Source: Agelaius tricolor (taxonomy: Eukaryota; Chordata; Aves; Passeriformes; Icteridae). From it: a stretch of 64,000 bases of DNA. The first letter of the stretch is position 1. Each line of letters begins with the position of its first letter. A program made the translations under genes and the position numbers. A model generated the notes under the pieces. The model did not search any database. It had not been told where the DNA came from and worked only from the letters and a program-made list of their open reading frames with translations. This document shows, in pieces, positions 14,501-25,600 of this stretch. The stretch lies in NCBI GenBank assembly GCA_023055355.1, contig JALJCS010000002.1:90421001-90485000 (forward strand), given 5' to 3'.

Positions 14501-15076
14501 AAGCCAGAATGATTGAAAATTATTTTAAATATGTTATCAATGTATTTTAACTAACATTTTCTAGAAGTAGAGTGTAGACAACATTGTTGTTTTTAAAAAA
14601 GATAAATTGGTAAAATTGAAGTTTAATTTACTGCAGTAGCATTATGCTAATCTATATATAATTGTTATTTATCACCTGAATTTAAAAGAGCAATTTATTC
14701 CTATTCCCTTTTTTTTCCTTCTAGTGCTTTTGAAAAGTGCTCAAGTTTTGCTTGCTTTTGTTTGGCTGGGGTTTTTTGGGGGGGGTTGGTTTTTTTCACA
14801 ATATCAGTCTCTGTGTTTTCCTCTTCTATAATCCCATAATTGCTTCTTAAAATGTTATTTCGATATCTATTATCTACAGTAATTTTAAATTTTAGTTCTT
14901 TTTACTGTTTCATTCCCATCTTTATTTGCAAATTGGCTAGCCACAGGAATGGTAACTAGACCAAGCAGAAAAACAGCATGTGGATGTGATTGTTTAGTAC
15001 AAACTTTCCTCTGAAATGTCCAGATGCTGCTAAAGCAAAACACTTCTGAAGCAAAAAGATCCAGAATTGATTTCAG
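11509..15076. other. unique noncoding DNA with homopolymer tracts
   Basis: No gene recognised. It contains a T16 run at 13211-13226, another T run near 13381 and a T/G-rich patch at 14761-14797. The overlapping frames at 11914-12293 do not resemble a known domain. Confidence 0.6.
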
Positions 15077-15146
15077 CTTTCCTTCCTTCCTTCCTTCCTT
15101 CCTTCCTTCCTTCCTTCCTTCCTTCCTTCCTTCCTTCCTTCCTTCC
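15077..15146. repeat. (CCTT)n microsatellite
   Basis: About 16 perfect tandem CCTT units from 15081, with a partial unit before. The flanking overlapping open frames on both strands (poly-LPSF on +, poly-GRKE on -) are products of this repeat and not genes. Confidence 0.97.
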
Positions 15147-15345
15147 GCCACTTCCTTCCTTCCGCCACTTCCTTCCTTCCGCCACTTCCTTCCTTCCGCC
15201 ACTTCCCTCCTTCCTTCCTTCCGCCACTTCCTTCTGCCACTTCCTTCCTTCCACCACTTCTTTCCGCCACTTCCACCACTTCCTTCATTCCACCACTTCC
15301 ACCATTTCCTTCTGCCACTTCCGCCACTTCCTTCCCTTTCCTCTC
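15147..15345. repeat. 17-bp minisatellite derived from the CCTT tract
   Basis: The CCTT run passes directly into units of the form 'cgccacttccttccttc' (17 bp). The first several units are near-identical; farther right they decay into 'ccaccactt', 'ctgccactt' and 'cattccacc' variants with irregular spacing, ending in 'cttccctttcctctc'. The gradient from clean on the left to degenerate on the right suggests repeated expansion from the CCTT side. Confidence 0.92.
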
Positions 15346-18015
15346 ATAATTAATCCAGATGTTGGCTGTTTCTTGCATTTCCAAACCTACCAGCAAAGAG
15401 CTAAGACAAATTCTGAGCACCTGTCATGCACACAGGATCAATTTGAATATTTGAGGAAGGACCCAATAAAGTTTATGGGGTCCAGCCTGGAGTCTGGGAT
15501 AAAGAATCCCATATTGCAGGAGGGGAAAGGGTCCCAGATTGGAAGAGGTCGGTTATCCCACTCCTGGGGGACGTGCCATAGCCCTCCCTCCTGCTGAATG
15601 GCAATCCCAGCTCCCCCATGCCATTAGGGGTGCCAGTGCAGCACAGATCATTCTATGGAATGATGATTCCAGCACCAGCCTGGGCAAAATTAGATCATAC
15701 TCTGAGAATGTTGGAGGAATTAGGAAAAAAGAGGAAAGAAAGTACAATTTAAAGTACAATTTAAAGTACAATTTAAAAAAAAAGTACAATTTAAACATCC
15801 TCATAGTTCACTAATTTCTCCGAGTCCCTGATTTGTAACAGAACACCAGAAATAGGATGGTGCTTTCCAGAACTACTGAGTTACTGTCACACACTCAGCA
15901 ACGCTGCCAAAATCGATTGGAGTGTACAGCTGAGGGCCAGTCCTGACCTCAGCAACCCTACTGAACCTAATCAGTGTAGCTTGTGCCAAAACACAGTCCC
16001 TCACAATAATTTGTATTGCACACATAGAAACAGATGCCTCCTCTCAGTTTGTTTCTTATGACAGGCAGGATGAGAAGATATTGAATTACAATAAAATCCT
16101 GTGACAGCAGCCTGCCTTGGGGTTTTCTCCAGTGAACCTGTTACTTTTTTTTCATGCAGTGAGACATTTTTCCAGTCTGTGTTTGACTTCCCAAAGGATA
16201 CTTAATTCTGTAACAAAGACAGACAAACATTCCCTGCTTGATTTTTTTTTTTTTTATTTTTAACAATTTAGATCTGAAGACTAAATTTTATTACAGACTC
16301 ATTGTGAATGGCTTTCAGAGTAAAAAATCTTTATTTCACATACTTCTCCCTCCACAAGATATGTCCTGGTGAGTAGAGGTTTGCAACCATATAGTGAGAA
16401 GTATCTGCTAACTTAATTTACTGTACTGAGCAATTCAGAGACATGGCTGCAGTAAAATAAACAACATCAATTCAATTATTTTCTCTTATGTCACACTGTA
16501 AACTTCATAAACATGTAAATTCAAAAATCTCCATAAACACTTTAGTATTATGAATCACTGCAGGGTATCACAGCTGGTTACCTGCAGAAATTGTGTCTGG
16601 AACCTAGTCCATCATTTAGAGGCAGCAGCAGATGTTAAAGGGAAACTGCTTTATGTAATCATCCAAAACAAAAAATAAAGCAAGAGATGTAGCAATATAC
16701 TTAGCCAGACATTTCTGGCATCTGTTTGATACAATATCAGGGATCTGAATTTTTTTAGAGAATCCATACACATGGCTGGGAAAGATCATTCTGATATGTG
16801 TTTGTTCAGAGCAACATTGCTCTCAGGTTGGGTTCTGACAGTGAATCAGAAATGAGACTTCAACATGAACCACGACAACAAAAAGGCTGCTACCCACAGT
16901 CCTGTGTAGAACTAACTCTGAGTTCAATTAATATTCTATGGTCACCACCACCATAATTGTCTATTTTCACCTGGGATTGTCACAGGACCCTCTGGCAGGT
17001 GGGTGCCTAAATCCCAGCATGAAGCAGATGTGTTTTCTGGTTTCCCAGACTCAAGTTTGCACCCAGCTCCTACCCTTAAAGGAACTCCTGTGTAAGATGA
17101 TTTATAGTGTTATTTGACAAACACCTGCACCTCTGACCCAGTATGGCACAAGTTGTATCCTGCAATGATGGATTGCAGTCCAGCTATTTGCCTGCTCTCA
17201 GACCAACTTGGAGTGTTTCAGATAACAGGGCTTGGTCTGTGGCAGCTGTCAAAAAATGCCTCACATGCCATTTATATTTACATAGAAAGAGGAACTGGAA
17301 GGGTTTCTTTAACTCTCTAGCTCAGTTACAGTGCTCCATCTAAAAGAAACCCCTTGGAGACTGTCAAAAGCCCTTCAGGAGGTGCTTCTGGCTCCAGGGG
17401 AGCAAGGCATTCACTTTCTTGGGTTTGAGATCTGTTTCTTGTTGTTATTTCCATCTGTGTTTCTCTTTCTTCAATGAGTTCCTGCAAAAAATTAATTTTG
17501 TATTGATATATTTTTAACCACTGAAGTGGTGGTTTTCCTTCAGTAAGAAAATTCTGAGAAATATATTATTGATAAGGACATCTTATGGAACAGTTGTAAA
17601 AAAATGCCAGAGATAATTGTAGATTTGATGTTGCACAATGTTTAGGCATTCTGTGAAATGCACCAAAACAAAAAAAAATACAAAAACATTGTTGAATAAA
17701 TTGAAAATATTACTGTTTGGTAATTTTAGAGAGAGATCTTAGAAAAAAGGTCATATCTAGTTCGGAGCAAGTGGGACTTTATCACCAACAAGGGACTGAG
17801 AAGTGTGCAGTCTTCATATAAAGTCTCTGTATAAGTAAAAACATCAGCCAGAGCAATTGCATTTGAATCTGACCTACTTTTTATCACAATCACCCAGAAG
17901 GGAACAATTGAAAAAAAAAATAGGCCAGGTATGTATGACTTGAAACAATAATCTGTTTAAGGTGGGGAAATATCCACTCATTCTATAATAAAAAGTTCTG
18001 GTTTTATTCTTCTTT

Positions 18016-18018
<3 letters not shown>
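15346..18018. other. unique noncoding DNA
   Basis: No gene recognised. The part at 15470-15700 is richer in GC and has a somewhat repeat-like texture, but I could not match it to a family. T and A runs occur near 16242 and 17910. Confidence 0.55.
15741..15794. repeat. 12-bp tandem repeat, four units
   Basis: Four copies of 'agtacaatttaa'. The first three are contiguous and the fourth is separated by a short A run. The open frames over it (repeated YNLK on + and KLYF on -) come from the repeat, because 12 is a multiple of 3. Confidence 0.93.

Positions 18019-18061
<43 letters not shown>
18019..18061. repeat. (AT)n microsatellite
   Basis: About 21 uninterrupted AT units. Such a tract can extrude a cruciform and is usually length-polymorphic. 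Confidence 0.97.
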
Positions 18062-18063
<2 letters not shown>

Positions 18064-19984
18064 GATCAATGAACCATACTTAGACACTGATGGATAGGCC
18101 AAGCACTTAGAGATTATAATATTTGCAGATTTTGGCTGATGAAGTCCCAGGCCATAAGTTTACAGAGTGAAATTTTCCATTTATTGCCCAGTAGTTTGGC
18201 ATTTCTGTAATGTGAGAGCAGTGACATTTCCCTCTGCTCTGGTGACATGTAAAGGTTTGCCCACAAGGTTCTGCTGATTCCCATTCTTAGGGAATTTGCA
18301 GTTCCAAGATGAAATAGCAGCAGTAGCACCATGTAAATTTGGGAAGTCCCAGTTAAGGATGACTGATGCTCAAATGAGCCTTTGGAGATGAGTTCTCAGA
18401 ACAGGAGGCTGATTGCCAACCCTTGTGCAGGTAGGGAGGGCTGAAAAAATCTGAGTGTAGTCCTGAAAGTCACATTACACACAGGTTATAGGCCTGGCCT
18501 TCAGCATCTGTAATTCACAACTGTTGCACTGAAAGTGGATGATGTTGATTGCACTTGCCTGTAGCTTTTTTTTTCCATTATCTTATCTAATCCACTAATT
18601 TCTGATGAATCTGCCTCATATATATTTTTAATATAAAATAACTATAAAATGAACAATATTTTTTGCCATTGATACCCACTGTGTTCTACTAGATTGCTTT
18701 TTTTTTGGGGGGTCTTTTCCTTCCTCTTTACTGTGTAAGGAGAAGAGCAGAGAAAAGAGGAAAAGAGAGGAGAGGATGCATCGTGAAAAAAAGAATAAAG
18801 AGAAGCAATCCTCTCTTCCAAATTAAAAAGAATTGTTGTTCTACCCCCAGCTCCTTCTCAGCCCTGCCAAGTGACAGCCTGTGTGTTTTATGTGTCATTA
18901 GGAATATAAGGTGTAAAACTGAAAAAAAAAAAAAAATTGCACTCATTGCCTCTGAGTTTCCTATTATTTATTTTATGAAACAATAAGTTTCATGCAATGG
19001 GAGCTGTTCTTCCCTCCCAAACACAAACCATGATAATTTATCCTCCTTATAACTGTCATTGTTCTCAAGAAGGAATGAAAAGAATTAAATGTTTTTATGT
19101 AAATGAATGGAAAGTGCTTTCTCCCACTGAATAAAATACCTGCAAGGCCTCAGAAACCATGAGCCACAGGATTTTGTGTCCCAAAGGGCAGGCACTTCAG
19201 AGTGCCTATGGCTTTTATCCTAATGCTGACCTTTGGTTTGAGATGTTCTCTTCCCATTCTTCACTTTCTCTTCTTTTTCAGGATTTCCTTTGTCTTGCTC
19301 ACATTTTTTTTCTGGGGTTCCATTACATTTAGCAGCTCTCTACACTTCACCTCAGAGCTCCCTCACACATGGCTATTTTACATGGATCTGGCATCTTAAT
19401 AGAAATTCAGCTGTTCACTTGTGATTTCCCATTTTCCTGAAAATTTCCTTGCCTTCAGTTCTGCAGAAAGATCTCACCTTTCTGCTGAGATTTTATCTGT
19501 AACCTTTCATCTCTTTCCACACCATTACCTTACTGGCTTTCTGCACTGTGCAGTACACAGTGGCAGAGCACCAAGCCTCTTCCCACTCTAACTGCCTTTG
19601 CCATCTGGCACAGCCAATGCAAATCAACTTTTCTTTCTGAATACAGACACTGGACAGCAGAATGATCCTGGCCTAAAAAACCTTCCCAAAATTCTGTTCT
19701 GTGAATCGTTAGCCAGCCTCAACATAAGGACTGAGACACAAGTTCTGTACATGGACTTTAAAAACAGAATTTCATTTGGAGAAAAAGAAAAAAAAAAAAA
19801 AACCAAATGAAGAGATTTAATATGAGTTTCTATATTTGTATGCACAATATATATAAAATTATATTGTATATATTTAAGTATATATGTATTATATACATAC
19901 ATATACAGAGATACTCAATTGATGGAGTGAGAGGCAAGAACCTGGCTCAAAAGGTTCCATGACAACTCCTGCAGCAGAATATGG
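18062..19984. other. unique noncoding DNA with AT-rich patch
   Basis: No gene recognised. There are A-runs near 18919 and 19785, and a TA-rich, partly palindromic patch at 19835-19905 with short tatata/tatgta words. Confidence 0.6.
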
Positions 19985-20444
19985 AGGGACTGCCCTGAGC
20001 CTGTCCAGAGGAAGGAATGGAGCTGGAGAAGGGTCTGGAGCACAGGTGTGATGAGGAGAAGCTGAGGGAGATGGGGGTGTTCAGCCTGGAGAAAATGAGA
20101 ATCAAGATAAAAACGTTTTTGCTCCCTAGAATCACCAGAAAGGAGGTTGGGGTGAGGTGCAGATGGGTCTCTTCTCCCAAATAACAAGTGATAGGACAAG
20201 AGTAAATGGCCTCAAGTTTCCCCAGGGGAGGTTTAGATTGGATATTAGAAAAATTTCTTTAGTGAAAGGGTGGCCAAGCATTGGAACAGACTGACCAGGG
20301 AAGTGTTTTGGCTCACCACCCCTGGGAGTGTTCAAAACACACCCCTGGATGTGGCATTTGGGGTGGTTTTGTGATGCTGGGATAACAGCTGGATTCAAGG
20401 ATCTTAAAAGTCTTTTCCAGCATAAATGATTCTATGATTCTATA
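19985..20444 (+). mobile_element. CR1 LINE, 3' ~460 bp
   Basis: CR1 3' region on the + strand, longer than most copies here. It shows 'ctgagcctgtccagagg', 'gatgaggagaagctgaggga', 'ttcagcctggaga', 'gataggacaagagtaaatgg', 'tttagattggatattag', a 'cattggaacagactgaccag' block and a perfect tail of two attctatg units at the right end. The left boundary is approximate. Open frames on the minus strand through this copy are shadows. Confidence 0.93.
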
Positions 20445-23400
20445 TACTACCAGATCTTTGTGATAAATTTTAAAACAAAAGGTTCGAGCCAGTTTAAGTG
20501 CCTGGTGAATGGGGCCTTTATGGAGACATTTTCTGGAGGTTTAAAGCTGGTCCAGACCATTAAGGACTGAAACATTCCTGTTGAAATATTTCTGCTATAG
20601 TTGCTTATGAAATTAATTGAGTTTCTCAGCTGTGTCACAAATTCATAATCTCAACTAGCTGCTGGAAGTCCAAAGATTTTGAAGTCTGGAGGATGGATGA
20701 GGATGGCAGTCAGTTTCCTGAACATCCTCTATATATATTTGGGGGTTTTTTTAATCTTATAAGGCAGATGAATAACTGGTTGCAACACTGTGAGCAATTC
20801 AGAGCTATCTAAATATTTATTTGCTATATATGTCTAGCTGGCAGCTCAGTAATCTCCTGGGGTAGAGAATAAAGGCTGACTAAGGTCCACAATAGGATCT
20901 CTACCTTACTCAGGCACAAATTTTGAAAAAATATATTTTTGTCTTTTTGTGGCTTATACTCACCTCTTCAATGTTCTCCAAAGTAGCCATTGAATCCCAA
21001 AGTTATCAGGTCAGATAGAATTTGTAAACAGAGAGATGGCAAGCTCACATCATAAAATGCAGACAGGAAAGAGCCAAGAATAATAAAACACTTGTAACAA
21101 GAAAAACAATCCAACCCACCCACAACACTCCCCCAAAAGAAAGTCTCAGACAAGCAAAACCATCAGACTACAACAAAACACCAACAACAACAAAAAAAAA
21201 GCATCATTTTCTTTTGCCTGAGTGTGCCTGTTCCCAGGCTGTAGGATTGGTCATCAATAAACTTCTGAGAGAGCAATGTACTCAGACTGTGTGCCCTTGA
21301 GAGTGTTCTTAGAGGGTTTGCAGAGTTTTAGGGGATTAGCAGTGGACATAAGGGATATGTTCTCCCAGAAATGAAGACCAGAGGATATTTCACCGACCTA
21401 CACTTACCTTTACAGATCTCATACTGTGCTGTGCTTCCTTAGATACACTCTTGTCTGGCCCATTATGTCCTGTCCATTTCTGAGAAGCAGCCAGGGAGAG
21501 ACCAAACAAGTCCAAGAAGTCAGAACACAAAGAGTTAATCCAATTTGTCCATCCTTGTAGAGTGAGTCTTGTTAAGGATGTACCTTCTGCAAAAAAATAA
21601 CTTAATAGTCATATCATATTCCTCCTGCTTGTTAATCACCTATAAGCTGTCTGCCATGTAGAGACACCTTAAGCTGGGGAATGCAAATAATTGCACAACT
21701 CTTGCTTGACACTTGTTGGGTATTTTTTCCAGTAAACCAACTCACCTCTGCTAATTAGTTAGTACCTCTTTCCTTTACCATCTTTTGCCTTTAACCTGCT
21801 TTTCTTAAGAGCAGATTAACTGGTGGCAGCTCTTTCAACTATCTCCAGTCACACAGGGTATGATTGTGGCACCAGGTCAATGCTTGCATAATTTGAGTGG
21901 AAAGGGACCCTTTAATGAAAACAGTATTTCCCTCACTCCCTCCACACAGCTCAGCAGCAAAGCAAGCTGCTCTGCCAGCCCAAGCACTCTGTGATCGAGG
22001 CCTGTGGCATCAGAGTCTCCTTAGTAACAATTCAGCTAAACTGTTGGGCTGACCTAGTGGTCCCTTGGAGGTTTTCTCCATCCCAGAGATGGAATAATTT
22101 GGGAAATGTATATTTAAAATGTCTACTGGAACAGCTTGTGCCAAAGTTGTGCAGTGACTGTGTTTACCCTGAAAATGAAGGAGAAAAGTTAAAAATGAAG
22201 GGAAATGTAAGGGAGAACTGTACTGCATTCTGGTCTGGAAAACAAAATACAGTCAATAAGATTGTTTTTTTTTCTTTTAAAGAACCACATTCAGTTCCTG
22301 TAATTGTTCCAAAACCATGAGAATCTGGAAGCGGAAACAAGGGTTCGAAAGGTAGACTTTGAGCTGACATTTTTTCCAATGAACTGATACTAAATGAAAA
22401 ATTAAAGCCTCTAAGGATATACCCCCTTAATACTTTTACTTTTGATTTCCCCAGCCATTTTAATTTCAAGAGGTTCTGTAAATTGGCAATCCTGCAGAGA
22501 AACCTGCCCATCCTTCCCAGCTGGCTGTGCTTTTCCAAATGATGAGATTCTCTAAATCATTTTCTCCTCCTGCCACAGGAGAGCCAGCTGCCCCAGCTTT
22601 GCCCAGATAGGTCCCCTCAAGGATGTGGAATTCCTCAGCTTGTCTCTGTGACATATCTTTGGTTTTTATTCCAAGACCCCATGGCAGAAACCACCCACCC
22701 TGTTTTGCAGAGGCCACTCTGGGGAGCTTTGTGGTGTGAGTTGTGCTCAGGAGGGATCTGTGTAATATTTGATGAGAGACAGAGCTGTCTTTAAAGTGAT
22801 CTCCCCTCACTAGACAGCACTCCTGGCATCTGTGCTGTGCATACCTGTGTGCAAGGATGGCTCATCACTCTTCACAGTGCTCTACACAGCTTCAGGCAGT
22901 TTTGCCCGTCCATGCTGAGACTGACAGTTTCTCCTCTCCATAACCCTGGTTCTGTAGTCAGCACATGTTTTGTCTCCCACTTCCACAGCTTTTATGCAAT
23001 GCAGGAAGTATTTTCAGAGCTACAACACACTTTATCCCCTATTTTAGGATCTGTGGCCTGACTTCCAGGGGTATCCCTCGTTGACTGCTTTCTGACAAAT
23101 GCAATTTTTACAGCCTAAAGGCAGCTTTACAGCAGCTACTCAGGATCTTTTGCTTTTGACATTAATTAAACTGTTGGTGCTGCAAGCAGCAAAAAAGAGC
23201 CTTTCAAAGTTCATATTCTTTATTTTTGCAGAATTTGATGATACATTGGTGCCTCAGAGAGACAAGGTTTATCCTGCCAAGAAACCTGGATGCCTACGCA
23301 AAGGTAGATTTGAGTAGGCATCCAGTGGATACCATCAAAAAACCATCCTACTTGTGTTTTCATCTCAACATGGTAAATATCATCTCTGCAAAAAGAATAG

Positions 23401-25325
23401 AAATTCACTTTTAACCTTTGTTAAGTTTTAACGCTACCAAGTAGTATGAAACTTCTTGTATGTCTTCTTATGGCCCTGGCACTCCCAGACTAAGTTTATT
23501 TGCCAACAGAAAACAGCTAATGGAAATAACTTTTTAAGATGCAGCCAATCTGCTTAGCTCTGCAACTGAAAAATACAGACCCAAGTTCTCATTTGTGTAA
23601 TGCTACAGTTCTCTGAAGTACTGAATGAGGCATTTCAAATGCAAGAGGCAGTTAGGTTTTTTAAAGGATCCAAATTTCAGCACAAGTGTTTTGTACCACA
23701 ACAGTAACATCCACAAGTTAGAATTTATTTAAATTGTTGGCTTCAAAAATATCTTTCAGCAGGAGGTCCAAAATGACTTTATGGTATAAAACAATAAATT
23801 GTTTTTAGGCACTTCCTGCTATAGCAGTTAAGCATATGAAAAAGCATGTCATGCAGAGAAGAGTAAGTTCTATTTAGGCTGGATTTTTTTTCACCTACAC
23901 AAAAGCAAGGAAACTTTTCCGCATGGTTTGCCATACAGTCCAATGCCTGGGTAGTTATTGATATCAGAAGCAAGATTGGATGTTCAGATGATGTATCAGA
24001 TATGCAGTTGTGCTAAGAAAACAGATCATGAAGAAGAGCTGCGATGAGAGAACCTTGGCCAAGGCTCAAATGCCCACCCAGCTGCTCAAGCACTCCCACT
24101 CCTCAAATGGACAAGGTGGAAAAGAATGAGGGATGAGGTAGAGAGAAACTTTCCAATTACTCTCATAGACAAAACAGATGCAATTCAGTCAAAATTACTT
24201 AATTTATTGCTAGTTTATGTGGACTAAAGTAATGAGAAACAAAGACAAACTTTAAAGCAGCACCTTTTGTCTCCTTGCCTCCTTCCCAGGACCAAGTGCA
24301 CTTCCTCCAGAGAAGTAGAGGAGAGTTGTGTTATAAAAGCTGGTTGGGATATTGCTGTATGATTGGTTGAGGTAGATGTGTTGGGTTAATTAAACATCTG
24401 AATCTGGGACATGCCCTGTGTGGTGCTGAGTTTGTTTTGCACTAAGATGTGACCCAGCATCAGCTTTGATCAGAGGACAATGAAAATCTCTGACACTCTT
24501 ACTAGTGGCTTCTGAAAGATAAGCCATTAGAACAGTACCTTATTTTTTAATTTAAAAAAAAGTAAAATTATTTCAAGCAGAATCTGCTTTCTGCAGATTT
24601 TTCACTTTTTAGAAAGATCTATATCACTGAAAAGTTAAACTTGCTGCAGTTCAGCCTATACTGCACAGGTGACATTCACCAAGTGTTTTACTTCATGCAC
24701 ATGATGGGCCCACATGTTTGATGGGAGTTCCCAAACACAGAACAACAAATATGGTCAGAAACTGATGCAGAAGAAGGGAAGACTGAAGAAAGCCTGCCTG
24801 ATGGGAACATGACAAATGAGTTACTGACAAACTCTTTCCATATAAATTGACTCTTATTATATCATTTAAATGCTACATATTTCTTTCAGCTAGAATTACT
24901 AATTGCAAAAACTGAAATTTTTCATCTGTTCTCATCTGTTTATTCCATGTCCAGTATTTAAGATAAATAATTAACTTGTGCAAATAAAGAAATAAGATCC
25001 TGAACCTCCAGGTCATTATACAGTAGCACTCCCTGACCTATTTCTTGTCTACAGAGTGACATTTTTTTGCCACATGTTGACAATAAACAGTGAGCTAAAA
25101 GTGAGCTTAGTTTATTTCATACTTGTGATGGAATGACCCAATTTATTTATCTAAGAGCCTAAACTCCTTTCCAGATATTACATAATTTTCTCTGTTAATC
25201 GGGTTGTGGGATTTTTTGCTGGGTTTTTTTTCCCCTTTTTTTTAAACAATTTTTAGCTTTCTGCAAAGATCCATTCAGATTGTTTTATATTTTTTTCTTA
25301 AATATATCAAAAAAAGTCATGTACG
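20445..25325. other. unique noncoding DNA
   Basis: No gene or transposon recognised. A C/A-rich low-complexity stretch lies at about 21085-21200. The opposing open frames at 21991-22810 lack splice sites or domains I can recognise. A small inverted repeat at 23286-23325 is listed separately. Confidence 0.6.
23286..23325. repeat. short inverted repeat (12-bp arms)
   Basis: The left arm 'ctggatgcctac' (23286-23297) and right arm 'gtaggcatccag' (23314-23325) are exact reverse complements around a 16-nt spacer. The stem is too short for a standard microRNA precursor and no T-run follows, so a function is not implied. Confidence 0.85.
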
Positions 25326-25600
25326 GAATCACAGGATGGGTCAGGTAGGAAGGGACCACAGTGGCTCATCTGGTCCAACCTCCCCACTCAAGCAGCACCA
25401 TCCCAGAGCACAGCACAGGATTGTGTCCAGACAGTTCTGGAATATCTCCAGCGAGGGAGAACCCACACCCTCTCTGAGCAATGTCTTCCAGTGCTCAGTC
25501 ACCAGCACAGTAAGGAAATTTTTCCTCATATTCAGGTACAAGAACTTCCTGTACATCAGTTTCTGCCCATTTCCTCTTTTTCTCATGGGAACAGCAAAAG
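25326..25600 (-). mobile_element. CR1 LINE, minus strand, 3' end
   Basis: Reads as the reverse complement of a CR1 3' end. The tail-side 'gaatcacaggatgggtcagg' is followed by 'agggaccacagtgg', 'ctggtccaacctcccc', 'caagcagcaccatcccagag', 'ggattgtgtccagac' and 'aatatctccagcgaggga'. This is the CR1 type whose 3' region carries a 'gtccaacctcc...agcagggtc'-like block rather than the 'catgggcagggacacc' block of other copies here. The right limit is approximate. Confidence 0.9.

Noticed and set aside
15024..15597. Overlapping long open frames on both strands rich in Pro-Ser-Phe-Leu or Gly-Arg-Lys-Glu
   Set aside because: They are direct translations of the CCTT tract and its 17-bp derivative; stop-free reading follows from base composition.
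15470..15700. GC-richer block that looked like a SINE or LTR piece
   Set aside because: No terminal structure, A/B boxes, tail or target duplication could be found.
23286..23325. 12-bp stem inverted repeat as a microRNA precursor
   Set aside because: The stem is far shorter than the ~30 bp of typical precursors and the flanks do not extend the pairing.
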